NCBI GenBank assembly: GCA_963675935.2
Contig: CAXXPV010000003.1
Location: 1 to 64,000 of the forward strand
DNA from: G963675935 sp963675935
GTDB taxonomy: Bacteria > Planctomycetota > Planctomycetia > Pirellulales > Thermoguttaceae
Direction: 5' to 3'
DNA length: 64,000 nucleotides
Shown here: in pieces, positions 25,048 to 33,243 of the stretch
Layout of the letters: each line of letters starts with the position of its first letter
Position numbering within the stretch: the first letter of the stretch is position 1
Notes under the pieces: model-generated
Database searches by the model: none
Seen by the model: only the letters and a program-made list of their open reading frames with translations
What the model was told of the DNA's origin: nothing
Position numbers and translations under genes: made by a program

Positions 25048-26964
25048 ATGGATCGCCGTGGCTTCCTGCAAACTACCGGATTGACCGCCGTGGCCGCCGT
25101 GGCCGGCCGCTCGACCGTCAATGCCCAAACCTCCATCGATCCCGAGAAAAAAGACGTGAAAGACGCCGCAGTCAAAAAACTGCCGCTCCGCAGCGAAGTC
25201 AAGGAAGCCGACACCTGGGATTTGGAAAGCCTCTTCCCCAACGATAAAGCCTGGGAAGAAGCCTTCGCCGCGTGGGGGAAAAAACTCGACGGCTACACGG
25301 CCTTTCAAGGAAAACTGGCCGACGGCGCCGACACCCTGGCCGACTGCCTCAAGTTCGATCTCGACATCAACCGAGCCGCCGAACGCTTGGGCACCTACGC
25401 CTCGCTGAAAAGCTGCGAGGACCAGGGCAACGCCGTCTATCAGCGGATGAAAATGCAGTTCATGCAAGTGGCCAGCCGGGCGGGCCAAGCCTCGGCCTTC
25501 ATCCGGCCGGAAATCCTCGCCATTCCCGACGATAAAATGAAGGAGTTTTTGGACTCCCCCTCGTTGAAGCCCTACAAGCTGCTGCTCTCGCGCATCGTCC
25601 GTTTCAAGCCGCACACCCTCACCGGCAACGAGGAGCGCCTGCTGGCCATGCAGGCCGAAATGGCCGGCTCGCCCGTCCAAATTTTCCGCCAATTGAACGA
25701 CACCGACATCAAGTTCGGCGCGGTCGTGAACGAAAATGGGCAAATGATCGAACTGAGCCACGGCACGTTCATCGCCATGTTGAACTCGCCGAAGCGCGAA
25801 GTCCGGGCCGGCGCCTTCCACAAGTATTACGAGCAATACAAGTCGCACGAAAACACCCTGGCCGCCACGCTCAACGCCTCGATCCAGACCGACATGTACT
25901 ACGCCAAGGCGAAGAACTTCAAGTCGTCGCTCGATGCGGCGATGTTCGGCGACAACGTGCCCACGTCGGTCTACGACAATCTCATCGCGTCGGTCCACCG
26001 GCAGCTTCCCGCGTTGCATCATTTTTACGACGTGCGGCGGCGCAAGATGGGCTTGAAGGACATCCACCACTACGACACCTACGTGCCGATCCTGTCCGCA
26101 ATCCGCAGCCATCACACGTGGAACCAAGCGGTGAAAACCATTACCACCGCGCTGGCGCCGCTGGGCAATGACTATTGCGGCGTGATCGAGGCCGGGCTGA
26201 TGGACCGCTGGTGCGACCGCTACGAAAACCGCGGCAAACAGAGCGGCGCTTTTTCGGCCGGAACATTCGACGGCAAGCCCTACATTTTGATGAACTATCA
26301 GGCCGACGTGCTCGACCACGTGTTCACCCTGGCCCACGAGGGCGGACACTCGATGCACAGCTATTTTTCGGCCAAAACCCAGCCCTTCGCCTACTACGAC
26401 TACTCGATCTTCGTCGCCGAAGTGGCCAGCACCTTCAACGAAACGCTGCTGTGCCGCCATTTACTCAAAAATGCGAAGACCGACCAAGAGCGGGCGTATC
26501 TGCTGAACCACGAGATCGACTCGATCCGCGCGACCATCTTCCGCCAAACAATGTTCGCCGAGTTCGAGAAACTCACCCATGCCTCGGCCGAGGCTGGCGA
26601 ACCGCTCACGGTCGATCGCTTCAAGAAAATCTACCGCGGCCTGCTCAAGGACTATTTCGGACCGGATTTCGTTGTCGATGACGACTTGGTCCTCGAATGC
26701 TTCCGCGTGCCGCATTTTTATCGGGCGTTCTACGTCTATAAATATGCCACGAGCATGTCGGCGGCCATCGCCCTGGTCGATCGGGTGCTCAAGGGCGGCG
26801 AGCGCGAGTTGAACGATTATCTCGGCCTGTTGAAGGCCGGCTGTTCGAAAGACCCGTTGGACCTGCTGCGCGACGCCGGCGTGGACATGGAGAAGCCCGG
26901 CTGCGTCGATGCCGCGCTTTCGCATTTCGGCGAGTTGGTCAAGGAGTTGGAATCGTTGATTTAG
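25048..26964 (+). CDS. pepF: Oligoendopeptidase F (M3 metallopeptidase) with Tat-like signal
   Basis: A 638-residue zinc peptidase. The active-site HEGGH is at residues 430-434 (LAHEGGHSMHSYF), with the third ligand Glu in FVAEVASTFNETLL. Other M3B signatures are RFKPHTLTGNEERLL and the C-terminal VYKYATSMSAA with AGCSKDPLDLLRDAGVD. It cleaves short peptides, usually 7-17 residues. The N-terminus MDRRGFLQTTGLTAVAAVAG looks like a Tat or lipoprotein-less export signal, although the RR is followed by G and F rather than a full consensus. Most PepF enzymes are cytoplasmic, so this copy may work in the periplasm. Confidence 0.93.
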   Translation: MDRRGFLQTTGLTAVAAVAGRSTVNAQTSIDPEKKDVKDAAVKKLPLRSEVKEADTWDLESLFPNDKAWEEAFAAWGKKLDGYTAFQGKLADGADTLADCLKFDLDINRAAERLGTYASLKSCEDQGNAVYQRMKMQFMQVASRAGQASAFIRPEILAIPDDKMKEFLDSPSLKPYKLLLSRIVRFKPHTLTGNEERLLAMQAEMAGSPVQIFRQLNDTDIKFGAVVNENGQMIELSHGTFIAMLNSPKREVRAGAFHKYYEQYKSHENTLAATLNASIQTDMYYAKAKNFKSSLDAAMFGDNVPTSVYDNLIASVHRQLPALHHFYDVRRRKMGLKDIHHYDTYVPILSAIRSHHTWNQAVKTITTALAPLGNDYCGVIEAGLMDRWCDRYENRGKQSGAFSAGTFDGKPYILMNYQADVLDHVFTLAHEGGHSMHSYFSAKTQPFAYYDYSIFVAEVASTFNETLLCRHLLKNAKTDQERAYLLNHEIDSIRATIFRQTMFAEFEKLTHASAEAGEPLTVDRFKKIYRGLLKDYFGPDFVVDDDLVLECFRVPHFYRAFYVYKYATSMSAAIALVDRVLKGGERELNDYLGLLKAGCSKDPLDLLRDAGVDMEKPGCVDAALSHFGELVKELESLI

Positions 26965-26982
26965 TGATTGTATTTTTTACGG

Positions 26983-27065
26983 CCGTTTAGCCGGCGAAGT
27001 TGTTTGCCGCGTTTTTGGCCATAATTGCCAAACATACGCGGCGAACAAGTTCGCCGGCTAAACGG
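26983..27065. repeat. Palindromic repeat, GTTTAGCCGGCG family, copy 3
   Basis: The left arm CCGTTTAGCCGGCGAAGTTG and right arm AACAAGTTCGCCGGCTAAAC flank a loop containing an inner hairpin (TTGGCCATAATTGCCAA). It lies 18 bp after the pepF stop. Confidence 0.9.
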
Positions 27066-27127
27066 GACAATGCGACATTATCAAGCTGACAGTCAATAAA
27101 CATTTTTTCATCAAAGGGCATTTTACC

Positions 27128-28606
27128 ATGCGACATGTAGTTCTCGCGTCCGTTCTCGCCGTTTTCGCTCTTTCCGCCGCCACCGCTGTCGCCACCGCCG
27201 CCGACGCCATCCCCAATTCCGTCGTCAAAATCCTCGTCGTTCAACGCGACGTCGATTTCGTCCGGCCTTGGAGCAAAGGCAGCGCCCAGGAATCGTCGGG
27301 CACGGGCGTCGTCATCGCGGGCAATCGCATCCTCACCAACGCCCACGTCGTCCTCTACGCCAGCCAAATCTTCGTGCAGGCCGATCAGACCACCGACCGC
27401 GTGCCGGCCAAGGTGAAAGCCGTCGCCCCAGGCATCGACCTGGCGATTTTGGAAGTCGATCGCCCGTCGTTCTTCAAGGACCATCCCGCGATTCCGTTGG
27501 CCGACGGACTGCCCGCCGTCAAACAGGCCGTGAGCGTCTACGGCTATCCGATCGGCGGCGAGCAAATCTCCGTCACCCAGGGCATCATCTCGCGGATCGA
27601 ATACACCAAGGTCAATTATCTTACGAGCGGTGTGCGGATTCAGATCGACGCCGCGCTCAATCCCGGCAACAGCGGCGGACCGGCCATCGCCGACGGAAAA
27701 ATCGCGGGCCTCGTCTTCAGCAAGTACAGCGCGGGCGAAAACATCGGATACCTGCTGGCCGCTGATGAAATTCGCACGTTCCTCAAGGACGTTGAAGATG
27801 GAACTTACGACGGAAAGCCGCAGCTTTGGGACGAAGTGCAAACCGCCGAGAACGACGCCCTGCGAGCCAAGCTCGGCATGGACCGCGAAACCGGCGTCAT
27901 CATCTTCCGCCCGTTCGACGATTCGCCCGGCTACCCGTTGAAGAAATGGGACGTCATTACGCACATCGGCGGCGAACCGCTCGACAACCGTGGCGACGTG
28001 AAGATCAACGACAGTTTGCGGCTCTCGATGGAATATCTCGTGCCGAAGAAGGCGAAAGACGGACGGGTGAAGCTGACGATTTTTCGCGACCGCAAGAGCA
28101 TGGAAGTTGAAGTGCCCGTTCAGGCCGACGCCGGCTTGGTGATTCCGTTCTTGAAGGGAACGTATCCCCGCTATTTCGTCTATGGCCCGATGATTTTCAT
28201 GCCAGCCAGCCAGGAGTTGGCCTACCGTCTTCCGCCGCAACTTTTGATGGCAACGAAGAACCCGCTGCTATCGCGTGCGATGACTCGGCCGAAGTTCGAG
28301 GGCGAGGAGATCGTCACGCTGGGCCGCGCGTTGCTGCCGCATAAGACGTCGAAGGGCTACGGCCCGGCGCCCTACAACGTGGTGACGCAAGTGAACGGCA
28401 CGGCGGTGAAAAACATGAACCATCTGGTCGAGCTTCTGCGCGACGCCAAGGGGGAATACTTGACGGTTGACGTGGCCGGCAGCGGCGAATCGTTGGTCTT
28501 CCGCCGCCAAGAAGTTTTGGACGCCACGGAAGACGTTTTGGCCGACGAAGGAATCCGCAAGCAGTATTCCGACGATCTCGAACGGGTTTGGCATCCGAAG
28601 AAATGA
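27128..28606 (+). CDS. Exported DegP-like serine protease with PDZ domains
   Basis: A 492-residue protein with a signal peptide (LASVLAVFALSAATAVATAA). The trypsin fold shows the catalytic His in RILTNAHVV, Asp in IDLAILEVDRP and Ser in LNPGNSGGPAI. A PDZ domain follows (GVIIFRPFDDSPGYPLKKWD, then VITHIGGEPL), and a second degenerate one near residues 390-460 (VVTQVNGTAVKNMNHLVELL). The layout resembles the plant Deg9 branch rather than E. coli DegP. It likely degrades misfolded or regulatory periplasmic proteins. It follows pepF after a repeat and may be a separate transcription unit. Confidence 0.9.
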   Translation: MRHVVLASVLAVFALSAATAVATAADAIPNSVVKILVVQRDVDFVRPWSKGSAQESSGTGVVIAGNRILTNAHVVLYASQIFVQADQTTDRVPAKVKAVAPGIDLAILEVDRPSFFKDHPAIPLADGLPAVKQAVSVYGYPIGGEQISVTQGIISRIEYTKVNYLTSGVRIQIDAALNPGNSGGPAIADGKIAGLVFSKYSAGENIGYLLAADEIRTFLKDVEDGTYDGKPQLWDEVQTAENDALRAKLGMDRETGVIIFRPFDDSPGYPLKKWDVITHIGGEPLDNRGDVKINDSLRLSMEYLVPKKAKDGRVKLTIFRDRKSMEVEVPVQADAGLVIPFLKGTYPRYFVYGPMIFMPASQELAYRLPPQLLMATKNPLLSRAMTRPKFEGEEIVTLGRALLPHKTSKGYGPAPYNVVTQVNGTAVKNMNHLVELLRDAKGEYLTVDVAGSGESLVFRRQEVLDATEDVLADEGIRKQYSDDLERVWHPKK

Positions 28607-28776
28607 CGGCGATTCCCGTATTTCATCGCGGTTCGACCGACATGCCCCGCGCCGGTTGTGGCTGTCTTTTCGGGGTGGCGATCGGCTTGACGTTCGCCGC
28701 CGCCATGCTCGCGTTGAGGGCGGCTGGTTACGATCCGTGGTCCAAGGATGGTTCAACGACCACCAAATCCGGGTAA
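28603..28776 (+). CDS. Small predicted membrane protein
   Basis: A 57-residue frame whose ATG overlaps the protease stop as ATGA (28603-28606), suggesting coupling. A second possible start, ATG at 28642, has slightly better family-like length. It contains one hydrophobic segment (CGCLFGVAIGLTFAAAMLAL) and a polar tail. I do not recognise a family. Position and overlap support a real gene, but the evidence is thin. Confidence 0.4.
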   Translation: MTAIPVFHRGSTDMPRAGCGCLFGVAIGLTFAAAMLALRAAGYDPWSKDGSTTTKSG

Positions 28777-28814
28777 GTTAGCAAGGCTAACGATTGGCAA
28801 AACGACAGAATTGC

Positions 28815-29126
28815 CTAGTGTAGTGATTCACAATTGTGGAAACTTATGAGCCGGACGACAGTATTTGCCCCGTAGGGGCGTTTGAAATAGCCCAGCAGTT
28901 TACTGCTGGGACGCCAAGGCATCCCAATTTTGCCCGAAAAGTCCCGTAGGGACGGCCGAAAATGAGGCGTCGCCGTTCGACCGTCCCTACGGGACGGATT
29001 CGCTATTGGGCCTCTCCCTTTCCCCAGCGATGAATCGCTGAGCTATTATCAAACGACCCTCCGGGTCGAAATCTACGCCGATTTCACTCCACGATAAATG
29101 TCCAACAGACTGAATCACTACACTAG
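28815..29126. repeat. 312-bp hairpin cluster with terminal inverted repeats
   Basis: The ends are exact 16-bp complements, CTAGTGTAGTGATTCA (28815-28830) and TGAATCACTACACTAG (29111-29126). Inside are several hairpins: GCCCCGTAGGGGC, CCCAGCAGTTTACTGCTGGG, GTCCCGTAGGGAC with its inverted partner, AGCGATGAATCGCT, and CGACCCTCCGGGTCG. It codes for nothing I can see and has the form of a non-autonomous mobile or structured RNA element. Confidence 0.8.
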
Positions 29127-29268
29127 TTGGTGGATGCCGCCTTTTTTCCGCCTTTCTTCCGCCCAGCTTCTTCGCCATCGCTGGCCGACGTTCTGTCGGC
29201 CGCTAAGCCGTCGATTACACCAAACGGCTATACCATTACAAAATTTCGCAATCCCAGCAAAATAACTG

Positions 29269-29297
29269 TTGACATCTCCGTTCCATTGCGATAAATT
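29269..29297 (+). promoter_or_regulatory. Strong sigma-70 promoter for the membrane protein/regulator pair
   Basis: TTGACA at 29269-29274, a 17-bp spacer, then TAAATT at 29292-29297. AGGAGG at 29324-29329 precedes the ATG at 29336. Confidence 0.75.
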
Positions 29298-29335
29298 ACT
29301 TTGTGGGGCAAAGCAAGTAATCCAGGAGGTGTGCC

Positions 29336-30025
29336 ATGAACGCCAACGAAGCCCAAGATCGTATGCAGGAAATCCAGCGGATTATGGAGCGGGCAACGCT
29401 CTTCACCCTGCTGCCCGGCGTGCCGGCGCTGGTCGGCGGACTCATGGTGCTGGCTGGCTGCGCGGTCAGCTACGCCATGTTCCGCTCGCTCGACTTCGCC
29501 GATCTCCTCCAGATTTCGGTCAACAACCAGGTGGCCTTCTGCGTGATGTGGTTTGCCATCGGCGTGATCGGCGTCGTGTTGGAGGTGGTTCTCACCACGC
29601 GGGCGGCGGCGCGCCAGCAGCTTGTGCCGGTCGATCGCCCGATGCGCGTGGCCGCGTTCTCGCTGACCCCGAGCGTCATCGTAGCCGTCGTGCTGACGAT
29701 CAAGTTCCTGTGCCCAGTCGATGCGCGGTTCTGGGAGATGCTCTGGACGCTCAACTTCAATCTCCCGCTCGAGCCGAAGGCGGCGGAGATTCAATACATC
29801 GTGCCGGTTTGGATGATGCTCTACGGCACGGGCGTCTACACGGCGGGGTTGTTTTCGATTCGCCCGCCGCGTATTCTCGGCCTGACGTTTCTGGGTATGG
29901 GCGTTGTCGCGCTCTTGTGCTTCCCGCAATACGGCGTCGTTTCGGCGGCGCTGTCGTTCGGGTTGCTGCACGTCGTTTTCGGGCTATACATCATCCTCAA
30001 GCAGCGGCGGACGGTGATGTCATGA
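29336..30025 (+). CDS. Multi-pass membrane protein linked to a winged-helix regulator
   Basis: A 229-residue protein with a cytoplasmic start (MQEIQRIMERATLFTLLPGV) and about six hydrophobic helices (ALVGGLMVLAGCAVSYAMF, VAFCVMWFAIGVIGVVLEVV, VIVAVVLTIKF, and three near the C-terminus). No catalytic motif is visible. It starts with a good promoter and ribosome site and overlaps the regulator gene by 4 bp (ATGA). In bacteria such pairs are often autoregulated, with the membrane protein as the controlled product. Function is unknown. Confidence 0.8.
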   Translation: MNANEAQDRMQEIQRIMERATLFTLLPGVPALVGGLMVLAGCAVSYAMFRSLDFADLLQISVNNQVAFCVMWFAIGVIGVVLEVVLTTRAAARQQLVPVDRPMRVAAFSLTPSVIVAVVLTIKFLCPVDARFWEMLWTLNFNLPLEPKAAEIQYIVPVWMMLYGTGVYTAGLFSIRPPRILGLTFLGMGVVALLCFPQYGVVSAALSFGLLHVVFGLYIILKQRRTVMS

Positions 30026-30348
30026 CGGAGCCTGTCAAACCTGACGACATCGACGCGGTGATTCACGAGCGGGTGCGGCTGTCGATCGTCTCCGCGCTGG
30101 CCGTCTCGCCGCAACTGAGCTTCGGCGAGTTGAAGGAGATGCTCGGCCTGACCGACGGCAACTTGAGCGCCCACTCGCGGACGCTCGAAGAGGCGGGCTA
30201 CATCGTCGTCGAAAAATCGTTCCGCGGACGCCGGCCCTACACGGCCATGCGTCTTACGCCGAAAGGCCGCAGGGCTTTTGGGCGATACCTGGACACGCTG
30301 CGTCAAATTGTGGATCGAGGCGACCGAGATGCGGACAACTCGACATAG
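30022..30348 (+). CDS. Winged-helix transcriptional regulator
   Basis: A 108-residue regulator. DDIDAVIHERVRLSIVSALA begins the fold, followed by LSFGELKEMLGLTDGNLSAH with SRTLEEAGYIVVEKSFRGRR and TAMRLTPKGRRAFGRYLDTL. This is the compact MarR/ArsR-like winged helix (HTH_34 type) in which recognition helix and wing are plain and no metal ligands are evident. It probably represses its own operon. Its start lies within the stop of the membrane protein gene. Confidence 0.88.
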   Translation: MTEPVKPDDIDAVIHERVRLSIVSALAVSPQLSFGELKEMLGLTDGNLSAHSRTLEEAGYIVVEKSFRGRRPYTAMRLTPKGRRAFGRYLDTLRQIVDRGDRDADNST

Positions 30349-30362
30349 CCTGGGGTTGAAAA

Positions 30363-31115
30363 ATGAAAATACTGAATCGCATCTATCTAACGCTTGCATT
30401 GGTCTTTAGCGTTCTAGGCATCGTACAATGCTTCCGATGGCATGAATGCTCCGGGACGATTACCATCGGCTATTTGTTCAATTTCCTACCGACGGGCATC
30501 TTTCTTATCGCATATGCCTTGGGTCGCAGTGTCAGGCGAGAGGTAGTACATGCCATTGTGATTCCACTTTGTCTTTTGGGCGTTGGTTTTTGGGGATTCT
30601 TCACTGTCATTATCGAGGAATTTCTTCGAGAGACCACCGAAGTTACGAACGTGAGGAAATATGAAACGATTTTAAGCGATTACTGGATTTCGCACGGCGC
30701 CGGCAATCTGGTGGGGCATTTCCCGCGTCCCATTCCATCGGACGCCGAGGACGTGCATTTTTCGTTTCTACCGGCGTTTTTGCAAGGCGGCGCTCATGTT
30801 CAGCTTCGCTATCGCGCCGCTCCCGCCGTTATCTCCGAGTTGTACGAACAGTTTTCCGGCGAGAAGACAATGTCATTTACTGGAGGAGACATTAACGACC
30901 ACATGAATCTTAAAGAAGGAATGCCCACAACCTTCTTTTACACAAGTGGGTCAAAGAACCATCGATTCCCAGGCGACTACGAGATCATGATATTCGATCC
31001 TGTTTTACTGGAAGCCGACAGGCAGCCGGGCTTCTATTGGAATCATGGCCGAAGTCATGGCGTGGCCATTAGCAAGATGCGAAACGAGATTGTGTACTGG
31101 GCCGAGTCATGGTAG
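30363..31115 (+). CDS. Unknown membrane-anchored protein
   Basis: A 250-residue protein 14 bp after the regulator, possibly in the same operon. Residues 5-25 and 35-55 are helices and a third lies at 65-90 (VVHAIVIPLCLLGVGFWGFF). The rest is soluble (KYETILSDYWISHGAGNLVG, then FPGDYEIMIFDPVLLEADRQ, then HGVAISKMRNEIVYWAESW). I do not recognise the family. GC is lower than in flanking genes and codon use differs, which hints at recent acquisition. Confidence 0.65.
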   Translation: MKILNRIYLTLALVFSVLGIVQCFRWHECSGTITIGYLFNFLPTGIFLIAYALGRSVRREVVHAIVIPLCLLGVGFWGFFTVIIEEFLRETTEVTNVRKYETILSDYWISHGAGNLVGHFPRPIPSDAEDVHFSFLPAFLQGGAHVQLRYRAAPAVISELYEQFSGEKTMSFTGGDINDHMNLKEGMPTTFFYTSGSKNHRFPGDYEIMIFDPVLLEADRQPGFYWNHGRSHGVAISKMRNEIVYWAESW

Positions 31116-31223
31116 CTACACATAAAATTCTTTCTCGGAAAGTGGCATTACAGGCCAATTTTTTTTGAAATAACACTCTGCACCACAAAGAGCTTTGTGC
31201 GATGCACTACAGGAGAAAAAGCC

Positions 31224-32897
31224 ATGAAACGCCGACTTCTTTTGATCCTCGCCGCCGTCGTGCGGCCCGGCGACGAACACTTCCGGCTCATCAAGTATTC
31301 CGAGTTCCCGCCGCTGAGCCTAATGACCCTCGCCGGATTGACGCCCGACGACTGGGACATCGTCATTCGAGACGAACACGTCGAATCGTCCGAGATCGAG
31401 GGCGACGTGGACGTGGTCGGAATCCAAACTTACATTTCCTCCGCGAGCCGGGCCTATGAATTGGCCGAGCGTTGGCGGCGGCGCGGCGCGAAGGTCGTTT
31501 TGGGCGGCCTGCATCCCACAAGCTTGCCCCAGGAAGCCGCCGAAGCGGCCGACGCCGTGTGCATCGGCCCGGCCGAGACGGTTTGGAAACAAATCCTCGA
31601 CGACTTCGAGCATGGGCGACTGCAAAAGTTTTATCGAGGCCGCTGCGAGGGGTCGGCCGCGTTGGTGCCGATTCCACGGCGCGACTTGATGAACCCGCGG
31701 GCGTATCTGCTGCGTCACACGATGGTCACGTCGCGCGGCTGTCCGCATTCGTGCGACTTCTGCTACAAGAGCAGTTTTTGGGGACCGACGTACTACGAAC
31801 CTCGGCCCATCGCGGAAATCGAACGCGAACTGAGCCAAATCGACGACCATCTCGTGTTCTTTTTGGACGACAATCTGCTGGCCAATCGGCGTCACGCCCG
31901 GGCGATGTTCGACCTGCTTCGCGGCTCGGGCATTGTTTGGCAGGCCGCGGCCTCGCTCGACGTGGCTCGCGATCCGCGGTATCTCGACGAAGCCTACGAG
32001 GCGGGCTGCCGGAGCCTTTTCGTCGGGTTCGAGTCGCTCTCGCCCGAGAATATGCGGGGCAACAACAAGCCAGTGAACGCGGCGACGAATTACGCCGAGG
32101 TGTGCCGCCGGTTCCACGACGCCGGCATCATGATTAACGGCAGTTTCGTTTTCGGTTTCGATTGCGACGGGCCGGATGTTTTCGAGCGGACGGTGGAATT
32201 CGCCGTCGAGAACAAAATTCTCACGGCGTCGTTTCATATTCTCACGCCGCTGCCCGGCACGCGGACATTCGAGCGGATGGCGGGCGAGGGCCGTCTTTTG
32301 CACCGCGATTGGAGCCGCTACGACACGTACCATGCGGTATTCCAGCCGAGCCGCATGACGCCCGAGCAATTGGAGGCGGGCTACCAACGTGCGCGGCGCG
32401 GGTTCGCCTCGTGGAGTTCGATCATGCACCATTCGCTGGGTTTGCCCGGCGTGTTGAAACGGATCGCCTACAACGCGGCGTGGATGAAGATCGATCCGCT
32501 TTGGGTGGCGATCATTCGCTCCGGCATGATGCCCTTTGCGACGCGGATTTTCGAGCGGGTTTTGCAGCTTGGCACGAGGGAACGAAGCCGGGAGTCGCGA
32601 GTTGCCCTTCAGCCGGTCGGCGTTAACGTAGGGTGGGACAAGTCTGCGCAGTCCCACCACGGCATCGCCGGCGCCACGATCGATGAAACAGCATTGCCGC
32701 CGCGAAAATGGGATCTTCCGCCCGAGGCCCTGCGAATCCTGTTCGACGATCCACAGTCAATTCATCCTGTTGACGAAAATGGAAACGCATCATGTAGTCA
32801 GCCGGGGACTGGTCCATTTTTCGGCGGGGAAACGTATTTTGCTGAAAAACGCCAAACCGAAAACATGGACCTGTCCCCTTCGCGTGGCGCAAACTGA
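31224..32897 (+). CDS. B12-binding radical SAM protein with repeat-built C-terminus
   Basis: A 557-residue protein. AGGAG at 31211-31215 supports the ATG at 31224. Residues 1-150 are a cobalamin-binding-like Rossmann domain (VDVVGIQTYISSASRAYELA, GAKVVLGGLHPTSLPQEAAE). The [4Fe-4S] cluster motif is C173-x3-C177-x2-C180 (RGCPHSCDFCYKSSFWG), followed by the TIM barrel (LVFFLDDNLLANRRHARAMF). Such enzymes modify lipids, hopanoids or peptides; substrate unknown. From about residue 470 the chain reads through a GTAGGGTGGGAC repeat (32628-32658) and a GGGGACTGGT repeat (32803-32878), and the stop lies in a third repeat (32890). The native end was probably near residue 465. Confidence 0.85.
   Translation: MKRRLLLILAAVVRPGDEHFRLIKYSEFPPLSLMTLAGLTPDDWDIVIRDEHVESSEIEGDVDVVGIQTYISSASRAYELAERWRRRGAKVVLGGLHPTSLPQEAAEAADAVCIGPAETVWKQILDDFEHGRLQKFYRGRCEGSAALVPIPRRDLMNPRAYLLRHTMVTSRGCPHSCDFCYKSSFWGPTYYEPRPIAEIERELSQIDDHLVFFLDDNLLANRRHARAMFDLLRGSGIVWQAAASLDVARDPRYLDEAYEAGCRSLFVGFESLSPENMRGNNKPVNAATNYAEVCRRFHDAGIMINGSFVFGFDCDGPDVFERTVEFAVENKILTASFHILTPLPGTRTFERMAGEGRLLHRDWSRYDTYHAVFQPSRMTPEQLEAGYQRARRGFASWSSIMHHSLGLPGVLKRIAYNAAWMKIDPLWVAIIRSGMMPFATRIFERVLQLGTRERSRESRVALQPVGVNVGWDKSAQSHHGIAGATIDETALPPRKWDLPPEALRILFDDPQSIHPVDENGNASCSQPGTGPFFGGETYFAEKRQTENMDLSPSRGAN
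32628..32658. repeat. Palindromic repeat, GTAGGGTGGGAC family, copy 2, inside the radical SAM gene
   Basis: GTAGGGTGGGACAAGTCTGC then CAGTCCCACC, read in frame as VGWDKSAQSHH. It matches the copy at 11906 except for single bases. Confidence 0.88.
32803..32878. repeat. Dispersed palindromic repeat (GGGGACTGGT family) inside the radical SAM gene
   Basis: GGGGACTGGTCCATTTTTCG at the left and AACATGGACCTGTCCCC at the right form imperfect arms. It is read in frame as GPFFGGETYFAEKRQTEN near the protein end. Confidence 0.9.
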
Positions 32898-32995
32898 TTC
32901 ACCTGCCAGATAAACTGGCAGGGGTTTTGCTGTGAGAGGGGGCCGGCGTTCTAGCCATCCAAACTGATTCACCTGCCAGATAAACTGGCAGGGGT
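32890..32995. repeat. Two 36-bp direct repeats, each holding a small hairpin
   Basis: CAAACTGATTCACCTGCC begins identical 36-bp units at 32890-32925 and 32960-32995; each contains CTGCCAGATAAACTGGCAG, a stem-loop. The first unit supplies the TGA stop of the radical SAM gene. Confidence 0.92.
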
Positions 32996-33059
32996 CTAAA
33001 CTGTTGCGCAGTCGCCCGCGCCGGCGGTGGCAGCCGAGAACGGCAAAATCTTTTCCCGG

Positions 33060-33138
33060 TAGCGAAAAAATTCGCTAACGGGTCTTGACGCGGCGAATTC
33101 TTTCGCTACACTTACGGACGTAGCGAATGAATTCGCTA
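33060..33138 (+). promoter_or_regulatory. Promoter with three BlaI-type palindromic operators
   Basis: TAGCGAA-N4-TTCGCTA occurs at 33060-33077 and 33121-33138, and a shorter GCGAA-N4-TTCGC at 33093-33106. Centres are 30-31 bp apart, about three helical turns. TTGACG (33085-33090) and TACACT (33107-33112) with a 16-bp spacer bracket the middle site, so a bound repressor would block RNA polymerase. Assignment to the BlaI encoded downstream is inferred from position and symmetry. Confidence 0.78.
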
Positions 33139-33168
33139 AGGATCGGCGAATAAAGAACTGTCGTGATT

Positions 33169-33243
33169 AACTGTCATCCTGAGCGCAGCGAAGGATCTCC
33201 GTGCGTCAAAACTAGATCCTTCGCTGCGCTCAGGATGACGGTT
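33169..33243. repeat. 30-bp palindromic repeat, AACTGTCATCCTGAGC family, copy 2
   Basis: Arms at 33169-33198 and 33214-33243 with one mismatch; same loop and flanks as 10972-11046. It lies in the transcribed leader between operator and blaI and could attenuate transcription. Confidence 0.92.

Larger units (their letters stand above)
28777..29335. other. Long intergenic region: repeat composite and promoter
   Basis: About 560 bases without a gene. The first part is a hairpin-rich composite (28815-29126); the second carries a strong sigma-70 promoter and ribosome site for the next gene. A short segment near 29185-29240 superficially resembles a tRNA D-arm on the minus strand but does not fold into a tRNA. 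Confidence 0.7.

Noticed and set aside
25015..26460. 481-residue minus-strand open frame
   Set aside because: Antisense to pepF; composition is V/G/H-rich shadow sequence.
28815..29126. CRISPR array
   Set aside because: The hairpins are different from each other and there are no regularly spaced identical repeats with unique spacers.
29185..29240. Minus-strand tRNA-like segment (AGCCGTTTGGTGTAATCGAC)
   Set aside because: A D-arm-like hairpin is present, but the following stem has a five-base loop and there is no T-arm or acceptor pairing.
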